From Serratia proteamaculans (GTDB lineage: Bacteria; Pseudomonadota; Gammaproteobacteria; Enterobacterales; Enterobacteriaceae): DNA of 64,000 nucleotides. Position 1 is the stretch's first letter. Each line of letters begins with the position of its first letter. The stretch lies in contig NZ_WBKI01000006.1 of NCBI RefSeq assembly GCF_008830365.1, positions 124,001-188,000 of the forward strand. The letters run 5' to 3'. The position numbers were made by a program, and so were the translations under genes. The notes beneath the pieces are model-generated. The model saw nothing but the letters and a program-made list of their open reading frames with translations, searched no databases and was not told the DNA's origin. This document shows positions 29,464 through 38,417 of the stretch, in pieces.

Positions 29464-30127
29464 CGGTTTTCTCCTGTGCCCGGGCACCCTGCGCACTCAA
29501 GGTAATTACATCATCCGCATGTTTGATTTCATCTTTATCATGCGTAACCCACAACACCGCCACGCCATGCTGCGCTACCAGCTGATGAATAATCTCGTTC
29601 ACGTTACGCTTGTTATCTTCATCCAACGCGCTGGTGATCTCATCCAATAACAGCACCTTGGGCATAAACTGCAGATTACGGATCAACGAAATACGCTGCT
29701 TCTCCCCGCCCGATAATTCGTTAACGCTTTTTTTCAGCATATTTCCCGGCAACCCGAAACGCACCAGATCGGCCTGCATTTTTTTCTCGTCCGGTTTTTG
29801 CTTACGGATCTGGTAAGGCAGCGCAATATTGTCATACACACTGTCGCCAAACAGCGAGGGCGTTTGAAAACAGTAAGATACCTGTTGGCGATACTCTTCC
29901 GGCGCTATATCGGTGATGGCCTTGCCGGCAAAGATAATTTTTCCACGGGTCGGATCGATCAGCGAGGAAACGATTTTAAGCAGGGTACTTTTTCCACAGC
30001 CGGACGGCCCGGTAATCAGTTTAAACTCCCCTGAATTCAGGCTGAAAGATACTGAATCCAGAATAACCTGCTCATCTATTTGATAATGAATATCATCCAA
30101 TAAAAGTATTTCTTTGCTTTCCTTCAT
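29450..30127 (-). CDS. fetA: Iron exporter ATP-binding subunit
   Basis: ATPase of the FetAB exporter. It is 225 residues: Walker A GPSGCGKST at 40-48, Q-loop CFQTPSLFGD, ABC signature LSGGEKQR, Walker B KVLLLDEIT and the switch histidine in VTHDKDEI. It overlaps fetB and is certainly co-translated with it. No clear operator was seen in the 183 bp upstream. Confidence 0.94.
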   Translation of the reverse strand: MKESKEILLLDDIHYQIDEQVILDSVSFSLNSGEFKLITGPSGCGKSTLLKIVSSLIDPTRGKIIFAGKAITDIAPEEYRQQVSYCFQTPSLFGDSVYDNIALPYQIRKQKPDEKKMQADLVRFGLPGNMLKKSVNELSGGEKQRISLIRNLQFMPKVLLLDEITSALDEDNKRNVNEIIHQLVAQHGVAVLWVTHDKDEIKHADDVITLSAQGARAQEKTDEPA

Positions 30128-30310
30128 TTAAGCCCGCATCCCTCATGAACATATTTGCACTCAGGCCGCCAGTATAGAGCTTAAAAAAATGCGCTGGCAA
30201 TGGTTGGTCATGCATCGTAACAATGGCGTCGGGCTGAGGAGCATTTCGCCCCACCAGCCCTGTATTGATTCACTGTGAAAGGTAGTCAAAAACACAAAAC
30301 AGGAAAGGAA

Positions 30311-30592
30311 TTACCATTTTTTGGGTGATGCACAAATATACCAGCGTAACGAATTATTGATGCTGCGGTGGGTACAACTCACTTTCCCCTCTTTTTCCAG
30401 TGCCAATAACAACGTACGCGTGGTGTAAATGTTCTCACCGCATTTGTCTGCCAACTCCCTGGTTTTAGGCCAGTGTTCCGGAGCTGGCGGATGGTGCCCA
30501 CCCGCCCCCGCCGCACGTTCCATACACAGTTTTCGTAACACGTTTAGCATATGTGACTTCCTGATTTCATATGTTATCGGCGCCTTGGCCAT
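30311..30592 (-). CDS. FaeA/PapI-like winged-helix regulator
   Basis: A 93-residue protein. The region TRELADKCGENIYTTRTLLL, then ALEKEGKV and a WYI near the end, follows the FaeA/PapI pattern (helix-turn-helix with LL.LEKEG.V and an aromatic C-terminal strand). PapI-type proteins work with Lrp and Dam methylation to switch fimbrial operons. This gene is divergent from a fimbrial operon about 1.2 kb away, as papI is from papBA. A strong AAGGAG precedes the ATG. Assignment is by pattern only, and the histidine/proline-rich insert (GGHHPPAPEHW) is unusual. Confidence 0.6.
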   Translation of the reverse strand: MAKAPITYEIRKSHMLNVLRKLCMERAAGAGGHHPPAPEHWPKTRELADKCGENIYTTRTLLLALEKEGKVSCTHRSINNSLRWYICASPKKW

Positions 30593-30607
30593 CGCGTTCT
30601 CCTTGAG

Positions 30608-30751
30608 TTACTTTTGCCTGCTCCTGTCCTGCGGCAGCACGTCGGCCACCCGCAGGGTGTAAATCATGGTGGCTCCCGGTGGAATGGCCGGGGGGCTTTC
30701 ATCGACATTACTGCGAATGTCGGCATATCCGGGGCGTTGGACAACGGCCCG
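30608..30751 (-). pseudogene. Possible FKBP-like gene tail
   Basis: An open frame of 47 codons after a stop, with no convincing start, ending 15 bp before the PapI-like gene. Its end (SPPAIPPGATMIYTLRVADV) resembles the last strands of FKBP-type peptidyl-prolyl isomerases, where IPP-ATLIFEVELLDV-like sequence is typical. The rest of such a protein is absent, and the upstream DNA is broken by stops, so it looks like a truncated remnant. This could be chance. Confidence 0.3.
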
Positions 30752-31605
30752 TTAAAATAAGACCCAACGACTCTGGTAGCCTGGTGGATTAATATTCTTA
30801 AACGAGTTAACGCGTTGCTGACAAAACGCGATGCGTTACTCTTCAGCTTTTTCCTTAGGATTATTCTGTGAAAGTTTTTTCACAGCTACGTTACCCGTGC
30901 TATTTTTCCAGCGCAGTTGGAAAACAGTAAGCAGATCATTATCAACGCGACCGTAGCGACTGCATAACGGCGAGTGAATCATTAATTCTGGTAATCATTC
31001 CGTTTATCATCCTTTAATTATCGCTTAGGTCATTATTATGTTTCGTGGCCCTTTTTTGATCTGCAAGACCACGATTAATCCTACCCAGCCAAATAACAAA
31101 AAATCGCAACAACGGCGGATTTTGGTAATAATCACGCCCCATCGATATTGTTATGATTTTGTTAATTTAAAAAAGGAAATCCTCGTCGTCATAATGAATA
31201 AATGCCGTATTCCAAGCCAAAAACATCGGCATTCTAACCTTTCAAAACAACGAGTTAACTTTTAACTTATGATTAACAGACAGAATTCATCATCTGCTGC
31301 TTGAGGGCGATATTATCAAAACAATATTGTTAATTGTAGTGTGATGGACAACTCTGCCGATCTAATATCTCGCATATTGCTATTTATGCAGTCATTTATT
31401 CTGCATAATATTTGTATACGATCTATTGATTTTCAATAATATATATTTCTTTTTCCTTTTGGTTTTATATTCTGTATTTGACTTAAATTAATAAAAGGTA
31501 TTTCCAAGCACACCTATTATTTGCAAGAATAATCCCAGCAAAACGCTATGGCGATTTACCTGTTTTTATTTTACAGATTTTGCCTATACGACTTCCCAAG
31601 CCTTT

Positions 31606-31627
31606 CGTTATTTACCCATAAATAACG
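31606..31627. other. Inverted repeat before the fimbrial promoter region
   Basis: CGTTATTTA and TAAATAACG form a perfect 9-bp inverted repeat around CCCA, about 135 bp before the major pilin gene. It could be an operator or a short hairpin. Confidence 0.4.
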
Positions 31628-31760
31628 GGTGGTGGCGTATTGCCCAGAGCAAAAGGATCTGGCTCCAACTACCACGTCGGCGACATGAGGTTGCTGGCGT
31701 TGTGGGGGATTTAGATGTGCTGTTCTTTTTATTTAAATACTCTCTACAGGAAATTGAGAA

Positions 31761-32291
31761 ATGAAACTGAATAAATTAATGCTGGCAACCATGATTGCTT
31801 TCGCTTCTGCATCTGTTGCTCACGCCGCATCTAACCAGGGCAGCGGTAAAGTTACTTTTACCGGTGAAATTATTGATGCGCCATGCAGCGTAGCACCGGG
31901 TTCTGTTGAGCAAACCGTGCCAATGGGTCAAATCAGCAGCCGTCTGTTGGCCAAAGAGGGTAAATCCAGCTCTGAGCCATTCAGCATTGAACTGAAGGAT
32001 TGTTCTGTATCGACCATGAATAACGTCAAAGTGACCTTCACCGGTACACCGGACTCAGATAACAACAAATTGCTGGCTCTGAGCGGCACCGCTACCGGCG
32101 CTGGCATCATGATCTACGACAACCTGCACTCCAAAGACGTTGAACTGGGCACCGCGACCGATGGTCAGGACCTGACCGAAGGCAATAACTCTCTGAAATT
32201 TGCCGCTTACCTGCAAGGTAGCAGCGCTTCTGGCGCAGTGGTTCCAGGCGAGTTCACCAGCGTTGCAAACTTCACTCTGGCTTACCTGTAA
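31761..32291 (+). CDS. Major fimbrial subunit
   Basis: Secreted pilin of the type 1/MrpA superfamily, 176 residues. The signal peptide is MKLNKLMLATMIAFASASVAHA with a likely cut before ASNQGS. The disulfide cysteines are in DAPCSV and LKDCSV, the donor strand region follows the signal, and the C-terminus ends VANFTLAYL with the penultimate tyrosine recognised by the chaperone. It is the first gene of the operon, with its own ribosome site (AGGAAA). Confidence 0.92.
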   Translation: MKLNKLMLATMIAFASASVAHAASNQGSGKVTFTGEIIDAPCSVAPGSVEQTVPMGQISSRLLAKEGKSSSEPFSIELKDCSVSTMNNVKVTFTGTPDSDNNKLLALSGTATGAGIMIYDNLHSKDVELGTATDGQDLTEGNNSLKFAAYLQGSSASGAVVPGEFTSVANFTLAYL

Positions 32292-32379
32292 TCCCTGGCT
32301 GGGGATACCTCTGCGGTATCCCCTATTTGCCTGCACGGACATTGGGTTACGGGACCAACGGCAACAGGGAGACGCCGGC

Positions 32380-32931
32380 ATGACCAACCAGATTTGGGCT
32401 GTATTGCTGATTGCGCTCAGCGTTTACAGCGCAGAGGCGACGGCAAAAAATCAGGGCCACGGCACGCTCAACCTGGGTGGCGAGATCGTCGAAACCCCCT
32501 GTGGGATTGCCAGTGAAAGCCTGGATCAAACCGTTGATTTCGGGCTGATATCCATGACCGATGCCGCGTTGGACGGACAGCCGGTTCTGATCGGCAGCCG
32601 CCGCAACTTTGAGATCAAGCTGGTGAATTGCGAACTGGCAAGCCAGGTCAAACCCGACTTTATCTACCGCGCAGCCACCCTCACCTTCGACGGTACGGCC
32701 GACAGCCGGGATCCCGCTTTATTGGCCGTTTATGGCGAAGCGCAAGGCGTGGCTATTGAGCTGCTGACCGCCGACGGCATCCCGATACCGCTGGGTAGCA
32801 CCACGGCGGATTACCAAATTGTCGCCGGCAACAATACGCTGCGCTTTGGCGCTCAGCTACGTATTCATCCTGACAGGGCACGAGCCGGCGGATTCAGTTC
32901 ATTGGCGAAATTCACCCTGTCTTATCTGTAA
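32380..32931 (+). CDS. Second MrpB-like fimbrial subunit
   Basis: 183 residues, pilin fold: signal peptide to about residue 21 (ending SAEATA), cysteines in ETPCGIAS and LVNCELAS, and C-terminus FTLSYL. The start at 32380 has AGGGAG eight bases before; longer frames run back into the first pilin gene. Its position between the major pilin and usher matches MrpB-type subunits, proposed terminators or anchors in related fimbriae (family knowledge, not shown here). Confidence 0.85.
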   Translation: MTNQIWAVLLIALSVYSAEATAKNQGHGTLNLGGEIVETPCGIASESLDQTVDFGLISMTDAALDGQPVLIGSRRNFEIKLVNCELASQVKPDFIYRAATLTFDGTADSRDPALLAVYGEAQGVAIELLTADGIPIPLGSTTADYQIVAGNNTLRFGAQLRIHPDRARAGGFSSLAKFTLSYL

Positions 32932-33029
32932 CGCCTCGTTAGGCGGGTACCGCCATCAGGTACTGAATGACATCACGTATTACGTTTTCAGGTCGTACAG
33001 GATGACCTGCTATTGGGCGCGGATTTGCC

Positions 33030-35531
33030 ATGAGTGATTATGCTATGACGTCATTACTGACACGGAAAAAAATACCCCTCACCGTCATTCTATCTTTCCT
33101 CTGGGTGCATCCGGCTTTTTCCGCCACGGAATTTAATACCGACGTATTAGATATTGCCGATCGCAGCAAAGTAGATTTATCGCGTTTTTCCGATGCCGAT
33201 TACGTCATGCCCGGTACCTATTTGCTGGATATCAAGATCAACCAAAAAACCCTGCCGCAGCGCAGCATCCAGTATTATCCGTCACCGGACCAAAACAACC
33301 GTTCCCGCGTCTGTCTGCCGCCGGATCTGGTTGAAAAAATGGCGTTGAAAGAAGAAGTCGTCAAAAAAATCACCCGGTGGCACGACAACAGCTGTGCCGA
33401 TATCAGCGGCATTAAAGGGGCCACGATTTCCGACCGCATCGGCAGCGGCGTGTTGGCGATTACCATCCCGCAGGCCTGGATGAAATATTCCGATCCGGAC
33501 TGGACCCCACCCGAGCAATGGGACGACGGCATTCCCGGCCTGTTGCTGGACTACAGCATCAGCGGCCAGATCGGCAAACAGAGCCACAATCACAATACTG
33601 CACAAAACCTCAGCAGCTACGGGACCATGGGCGCTAACCTCAGCGCCTGGCGCCTGCGTGCCGATTATCAGGCCAACTACAACCAGCAGGCCGGTGAGCG
33701 TGACAGTAATTTCGACTGGAACCGCATCTACGCCTATCGCGCGCTGCCAATGCAGGCCGCCAAGCTGACTCTCGGCGAAATCTATCTTGATTCGGGGATA
33801 TTCGACTCCTACCGCTTTACCGGCCTCAACCTGGCCAGCGACGAACGTATGCTGCCACCAAACCTGCAGGGTTATGCGCCGGAAGTCCGCGGCATCGCCA
33901 AAAGCAACGCCAAGATCACCGTGTCGCAGGAAGGCCGTACGCTGTATGAAACCACCGTGCCCGCCGGGCCGTTTGCCATCCAGGATCTCAACAGTTCGGT
34001 ACGCGGCCGGCTGGATGTGAAGGTGGAAGAACAAGACGGCAGCGTTTCAACCTTCCAGGTAGATACCGCCACCATTCCTTACCTGACGCGCCCCGGCTAT
34101 GTTCGCTACAACGTCGCCGTAGGTAAGCCCTCGGCTTACGATCACCGCACACAAGGGCCGATGTTCTCCACCGGCGATTTCTCCTGGGGGTTAACCAGCG
34201 CCTGGTCACTGTACGGCGGCGCACTGCTCAGCGGCGATTACAACGCCTGGGCGCTCGGCCTGGGCCGCGATCTGAACGTGTTTGGTGCCATGTCGGTTGA
34301 CGTGACGCAATCCATCGCTCGTCTGCCCGATGAACCCACCGCCAGCGGCCTTTCATTCAAGGTTAACTACGCCAAACGCTTTGATGAGATGAACAGCCAG
34401 ATCACCTTTGCCGGCTACCGTTTCTCACAGCGCAAGTTCATGAACATGTCGCAGTACCTGCAAGAACGCTACAGCGACTACGACGAACGCTACGACGGCC
34501 GCCAGAAAGAGCTGTACACCATCACCGCCAGCAAAACCTTTATGGCAGAAGACAACGCCAAAGCGATCACCGCTTACCTGACCTATTCGCACCAAACCTA
34601 CTGGGATGCCAGGGCACAGGATCGTTACGGGGTGTCCGCCAGTAAATTATTCAACGTCGGCAATGTCAGCAACATCACCGCATCGCTGTCGGCCTATCGC
34701 ACCACCTATCACGGTCGTACCGATGACAGCACGATGGTGAATTTCAGCGTACCTATTGGCGATCGTCGGCAACTGGGCTATTCGCTGCAAACCAGCAACA
34801 GCGACGTAACGCAGACCGCGTCTTATAACGACTACAGCGATCCGAACAACACCTGGCAGCTCAGCGGCGGCTTTAATCAGTCCGGCAAATCACTGACCAG
34901 CGGCTACTACAGCCATAACGCCTCGTTTGGCACACTCAATGCCAGTGCTTCTTACCAACAGGACAGCTATTCGTCGATCGGCGGTACCTTCCGCAGCGGC
35001 ATTACCGCTACCCGACATGGCGTAGCCGCACACCAAAACTCCAGCAACGGCGGCAGCCGGATGATGCTGGATACCGACGGTATCGCCGGGGTACCGATCA
35101 ACAACGGTCGCGCCTACAGCAACCGCTTCGGTCTGGCGGTGATCTCCGACATCACCAGCTACTACAACACCGACACCCGCATCGACGTCAATACCCTGGC
35201 TGACGACGTGGAGGCCACCCGGGCCGTAGTTCAGGGCACGTTGACTGAAGGTGCCATCGGCTACCGTCACTTTGAGGTGGTGAAAGGCAGCAAGCTGCTG
35301 GCCACCATCAAACTGGCTGACGGCAGTGAACCGCCGTTTGGTGCCATGGTGCTGAGCGAACGTGGCCGTGAAGTGGCCGTAGTGAATGACGGTGGCTCGG
35401 TCTACCTGACCGGCGTGCAGCCGCAAGAGCAGCTGGACGTCGCCTGGGAAGGCCAGCGCCAGTGCCGCATTGTCATACCGAATGCCGCCAAACCGCTGGA
35501 CCAGCTATTGCTACCCTGCGCCAAACTGTAA
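33030..35531 (+). CDS. Fimbrial outer-membrane usher
   Basis: Outer-membrane pore that assembles and secretes the pilus. It is 833 residues. The signal segment ends near residue 31 (HPAFSA), then come the N-terminal chaperone-binding domain (TEFNTDVLDIADRSKVDLSRF), a long beta-barrel with a plug, and C-terminal domains with the cysteines CRIVIPNAAKPLDQLLLPC. An alternative ATG at 33045 would shorten the leader by five residues; neither has a strong ribosome site. Confidence 0.94.
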   Translation: MSDYAMTSLLTRKKIPLTVILSFLWVHPAFSATEFNTDVLDIADRSKVDLSRFSDADYVMPGTYLLDIKINQKTLPQRSIQYYPSPDQNNRSRVCLPPDLVEKMALKEEVVKKITRWHDNSCADISGIKGATISDRIGSGVLAITIPQAWMKYSDPDWTPPEQWDDGIPGLLLDYSISGQIGKQSHNHNTAQNLSSYGTMGANLSAWRLRADYQANYNQQAGERDSNFDWNRIYAYRALPMQAAKLTLGEIYLDSGIFDSYRFTGLNLASDERMLPPNLQGYAPEVRGIAKSNAKITVSQEGRTLYETTVPAGPFAIQDLNSSVRGRLDVKVEEQDGSVSTFQVDTATIPYLTRPGYVRYNVAVGKPSAYDHRTQGPMFSTGDFSWGLTSAWSLYGGALLSGDYNAWALGLGRDLNVFGAMSVDVTQSIARLPDEPTASGLSFKVNYAKRFDEMNSQITFAGYRFSQRKFMNMSQYLQERYSDYDERYDGRQKELYTITASKTFMAEDNAKAITAYLTYSHQTYWDARAQDRYGVSASKLFNVGNVSNITASLSAYRTTYHGRTDDSTMVNFSVPIGDRRQLGYSLQTSNSDVTQTASYNDYSDPNNTWQLSGGFNQSGKSLTSGYYSHNASFGTLNASASYQQDSYSSIGGTFRSGITATRHGVAAHQNSSNGGSRMMLDTDGIAGVPINNGRAYSNRFGLAVISDITSYYNTDTRIDVNTLADDVEATRAVVQGTLTEGAIGYRHFEVVKGSKLLATIKLADGSEPPFGAMVLSERGREVAVVNDGGSVYLTGVQPQEQLDVAWEGQRQCRIVIPNAAKPLDQLLLPCAKL

Positions 35532-35550
35532 TCCGTAACACAGAGAATTA

Positions 35551-36306
35551 ATGATGATGAACAACTTCCCGTTAGTAAAAATGGCCGCGCTGGGCCTGGT
35601 ATTGACCACTGCAGCCCCTGTTGCCAATGCGGCGATATCGCTGGATCGCACCCGTGCCGTCTACCTCAGCGACGCGAAATCGATCAGTCTGAATATCGTC
35701 AACGAAAACAAGGAACTGCCTTTCCTTGCGCAGTCCTGGCTGGAAAACGAGCAGCACCAGAAGATCACCTCGCCGTTGGTGGTGTTGCCGCCATTGCAAA
35801 GGGTTGAAGCCAATGAACGCAGCGTGGTGCGCATCACCAAGACGCCGGAGGCTGACCGCTTGCCGCAGGATCGCGAATCGGTGTTCTATTTCAATCTGCG
35901 AGAGATCCCGCCGAAAAGCAGCAAAACCAATGTGATGCAGTTGGCGCTGCAAACCCAGATCAAACTGTTTTATCGGCCGAAGGCCATTGTCGCGCCGAAA
36001 GGCGAAGTGTGGCAGGAGAAACTGGTGTTCCGCAAAAACGACGGCGGCTTCACCATTGAGAACCCTACGCCGTTTTACATCACCCTGACCGGCATGACCC
36101 GTCAGACCGAGAAACAAGGCGGCGGCGCACTCGGTGACTTTAAAGCGGTGATGCTGAAACCGAAGTCCAACGAATCCGTCAAGCTGCGCGACAACGGGCT
36201 CAACAGCTTTGTCGTCAGCTATATCAATGACTACGGCGGCCACCCGGAGCTGCGCTTCGTCTGCAATGGCAGCGTCTGTAATGTCGTGCCCGATGCGAAA
36301 AAATAA
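35551..36306 (+). CDS. Periplasmic fimbrial chaperone
   Basis: PapD-family chaperone, 251 residues. Signal peptide to about 27 (ANA), then AISLDRTRAVY with the conserved Arg of the subunit-anchoring site. The chaperone signature is at ESVFYFNLREIPPKS, and LALQTQIKLFYRP holds the second part of the fold. A C-terminal cysteine pair in CNGSVCNV suggests a PapD-like disulfide. It holds pilins by donor-strand complementation before delivery to the usher. It is 19 bp after the usher gene. Confidence 0.94.
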   Translation: MMMNNFPLVKMAALGLVLTTAAPVANAAISLDRTRAVYLSDAKSISLNIVNENKELPFLAQSWLENEQHQKITSPLVVLPPLQRVEANERSVVRITKTPEADRLPQDRESVFYFNLREIPPKSSKTNVMQLALQTQIKLFYRPKAIVAPKGEVWQEKLVFRKNDGGFTIENPTPFYITLTGMTRQTEKQGGGALGDFKAVMLKPKSNESVKLRDNGLNSFVVSYINDYGGHPELRFVCNGSVCNVVPDAKK

Positions 36307-36317
36307 GGAGATAGCAC

Positions 36318-36932
36318 ATGGCTGAATTCACCGGCGGCCGTCTGCGGCCACTGTTGCTCGGCGCGTTGCTGCTCACCGGCAGCGCCGCAGCGGCGACACC
36401 ACTGGGCGTGATCCAAGGCACCACCGGCACCGTCAGTTTTCATGGTGGCCTGCTCAGTTCCCCCTGCAGTCTGACGCCGGACAGCCAGGATCAGGCGATT
36501 GATTTGGGTGATGTCAACGCAAGTAATTTCCAAAATGCCGGCGATCAAAGCGCGCCGGTGCGTTTTCGTCTCTCATTTCGCAACTGCCTGCTGGGAGCCA
36601 AAGCATTGGCAGATAACCCGGCAGGCCCCCGCAATGGCGACGCAGGACAGCTTTATTTGAAGGGCGAACAGGCCGTTACTCTGGTGTTTCTCGGCGACAG
36701 CGATGTCAACAACCCGGATCTGCTGAAACTTAACGGCGGCGTACAGGGCATCGGCCTGCGGCTCAAGGATCAGCAAGGCCGTGCACTGTCGCTCAACCAA
36801 CAGAGTCGGCCTTACATTCTGCAGCCCGGCAGCAATACGCTGTGGTTCAGCGCTCAAATCGAATCCACACAGAAATATCCTCTGGCAAATCAATTCAACG
36901 GAGTGGTGCATGTTCAATTGGTCTATTTATAA
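36318..36932 (+). CDS. Minor fimbrial subunit
   Basis: 204-residue pilin-like protein with a signal peptide (to about 26, ending SAAAA), cysteines in SSPCSLTP and FRNCLLGA, and the C-terminus VHVQLVYL. It is longer than the other pilins because of an insert around residues 98-115. It is probably an adaptor near the tip (inferred from its place before the adhesin). Its last 23 bases overlap the adhesin start. Confidence 0.87.
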   Translation: MAEFTGGRLRPLLLGALLLTGSAAAATPLGVIQGTTGTVSFHGGLLSSPCSLTPDSQDQAIDLGDVNASNFQNAGDQSAPVRFRLSFRNCLLGAKALADNPAGPRNGDAGQLYLKGEQAVTLVFLGDSDVNNPDLLKLNGGVQGIGLRLKDQQGRALSLNQQSRPYILQPGSNTLWFSAQIESTQKYPLANQFNGVVHVQLVYL

Positions 36933-37854
36933 ACGCCTGCTGCTGTTGAGCAGTCTGACGATGCCATTCAGCGTACAAGCTCTGGAATGTCATCTGGATA
37001 GCGCCAATGGCATTACAGAAGAAACCGAAGATATCGGTCAGTTAAAGATCCCGGCGACCCTACCGATCGGCGAACGGCTTTGGACCTCGCAGCCGATGAG
37101 CCGCAACGTAGTCTGCTGGGGCTACCCCAACGTGCCGCAAGGGGAATGGGTTTATTTCTATCCGAACCCGGATAAAAAAATGTTCGCCCCGGGCATTTCC
37201 ATGGGCGTCATTTATAACGGCACTGACCTGGGTCTGATCACCACCGCTACTCAAACAGATATGTTCCGCAAACCCAATCAAAAGGAACTGGGCCACGTCA
37301 ACTATCAAGTCTATCTGCAAAAAACCGGAGACATCACGCAGGGGGGGGCCAGCCAGATTTCGATCTTTCAACTGGACGGGGTCAAGGGCCTCAATAATAA
37401 GCCGGGGAAAAATTACCGGTTTACCCTGACCGGTCTGGACAAGATCCAGGTGATCCAGTGTTCCGCATCGGTAGAGCTCACCACACCCGAAGGTGTCAAC
37501 TTTGGTGATGTCCCGAGCTGGAAACCCAATGCCGGCACGGTAGCAAGTAAAGATTTTACCGTATTGATCCGTAAAAATGGCTGCAGCGACAAGTTCTCAC
37601 TGAACGCTAACTTTATGGTGAAAAGCGGTTCGTTAGTCGATGCCACTGGTCTGGATATGGATAACGGCTCGGCATTGCGCATTTACGACAACACCAACCC
37701 CAAATGGATAAAATATAACCAATTCGACAGTTTTGCCGATATGACTAACCGCGATCAGGTGCAGAAATCTTATACCGCATCGTTGCAGGCAACCGCCGAA
37801 GGAAAGGAGGGCGATTTTCAAAAAACCCTTATTTTGTTGATTAACTACATTTAA
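36910..37854 (+). CDS. Two-domain tip adhesin
   Basis: 314 residues, about twice a pilin. After the signal peptide (to about 24, ending VQA) comes a domain of about 160 residues with cysteines C27 and C62 that is unlike pilins. A C-terminal pilin domain (from about VIQCSASVELTTPEGVNFGD) ends in KTLILLINYI. This is the layout of FimH/MrpH-type receptor-binding tip proteins. I do not recognise the ligand type. The ATG at 36910 has GGAG six bases before and overlaps the previous gene. Confidence 0.82.
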   Translation: MFNWSIYKRLLLLSSLTMPFSVQALECHLDSANGITEETEDIGQLKIPATLPIGERLWTSQPMSRNVVCWGYPNVPQGEWVYFYPNPDKKMFAPGISMGVIYNGTDLGLITTATQTDMFRKPNQKELGHVNYQVYLQKTGDITQGGASQISIFQLDGVKGLNNKPGKNYRFTLTGLDKIQVIQCSASVELTTPEGVNFGDVPSWKPNAGTVASKDFTVLIRKNGCSDKFSLNANFMVKSGSLVDATGLDMDNGSALRIYDNTNPKWIKYNQFDSFADMTNRDQVQKSYTASLQATAEGKEGDFQKTLILLINYI

Positions 37855-37865
37855 TGGCGGCTGAA

Positions 37866-38393
37866 ATGAAAAAATACGCTGTTATTACCACCTTCTGCAG
37901 CATCAGTTATTTATTCTCCTGCACCGCAGCGGCAGAAAATAAAGAAATCGATTTTTTCGGCACCGTGGTAAGCCGCCCCTGCAATATTGAACCGAAATCG
38001 GCCGATCAGGTGGTGGAGATGGACACGGTAATCGTCAAAACGCTGTACCGCTACGGCCATAGCACCCCGGTTCCCTTCAGCATCAAGCTGACCGACTGTA
38101 AAACGGCAGTGTTCAAATCCGTCAACGTGACCTTCAGCGGCACCGAAGACGGCGAGTTGCCGGGCAAGCTGGCGATTAATAACGGCACCAACGGCGCCGC
38201 TATCGCCCTGTTTGATCACCAAGGGGCGGATATTGATTTGAACCAGATCTCCAGCGCGGTGGCATTGCAGGATGGTGACAATATTTTGAATTTCACCGCC
38301 TATGTGCAGGGTCACCCCAGCGCGATACAGAACAAGACCATTACCGAAGGCGAATTTAGCTCGGTGGCCAATTTCGTGCTGGCCTACCAATAA
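37866..38393 (+). CDS. Fimbrial subunit after the adhesin
   Basis: 175-residue pilin: signal MKKYAVITTFCSISYLFSC to about 23, cysteines in SRPCNIEP and LTDCKTA, and C-terminus FSSVANFVLAYQ. It is closer in motif spacing to the major pilin than to the minor one. The frame also opens at 37854, overlapping the adhesin stop by one base; 37866 is preferred because it gives a standard MKK signal and GGCGG lies five bases before. Having a major-type pilin after the adhesin is not the usual order. Confidence 0.85.
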   Translation: MKKYAVITTFCSISYLFSCTAAAENKEIDFFGTVVSRPCNIEPKSADQVVEMDTVIVKTLYRYGHSTPVPFSIKLTDCKTAVFKSVNVTFSGTEDGELPGKLAINNGTNGAAIALFDHQGADIDLNQISSAVALQDGDNILNFTAYVQGHPSAIQNKTITEGEFSSVANFVLAYQ

Positions 38394-38417
38394 GCCTGAC
38401 GTTTGCAGGAAAAAGTG

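Larger units (their letters stand above)
30593..31760. other. Long AT-rich control region before the fimbrial operon
   Basis: A gap of 1,168 bp. The first 160 bp carry a relic reading frame (30608-30751); the rest is markedly AT-rich, unlike its surroundings. GATC Dam sites occur at 30934, 31058, 31359, 31420 and 31656, two of them in the shared context CGATCTA, 61 bp apart. An inverted repeat CGTTATTTA/TAAATAACG is at 31606-31627. It should contain the fimbrial promoter. Confidence 0.6.

Noticed and set aside
31359-31423. Classical pap-type GATC pair
   Set aside because: The two CGATCTA sites are 61 bp apart, not about 102 bp, so the pap mechanism cannot simply be assumed; kept as a possible variant.
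32213-32252. Ser/Ala-rich segment near the end of the major pilin (SSASGAVVPG) as the O-glycosylation site
   Set aside because: Similar serine/alanine stretches occur in related pilins without a glycosyltransferase, so the sequence alone does not support a site.
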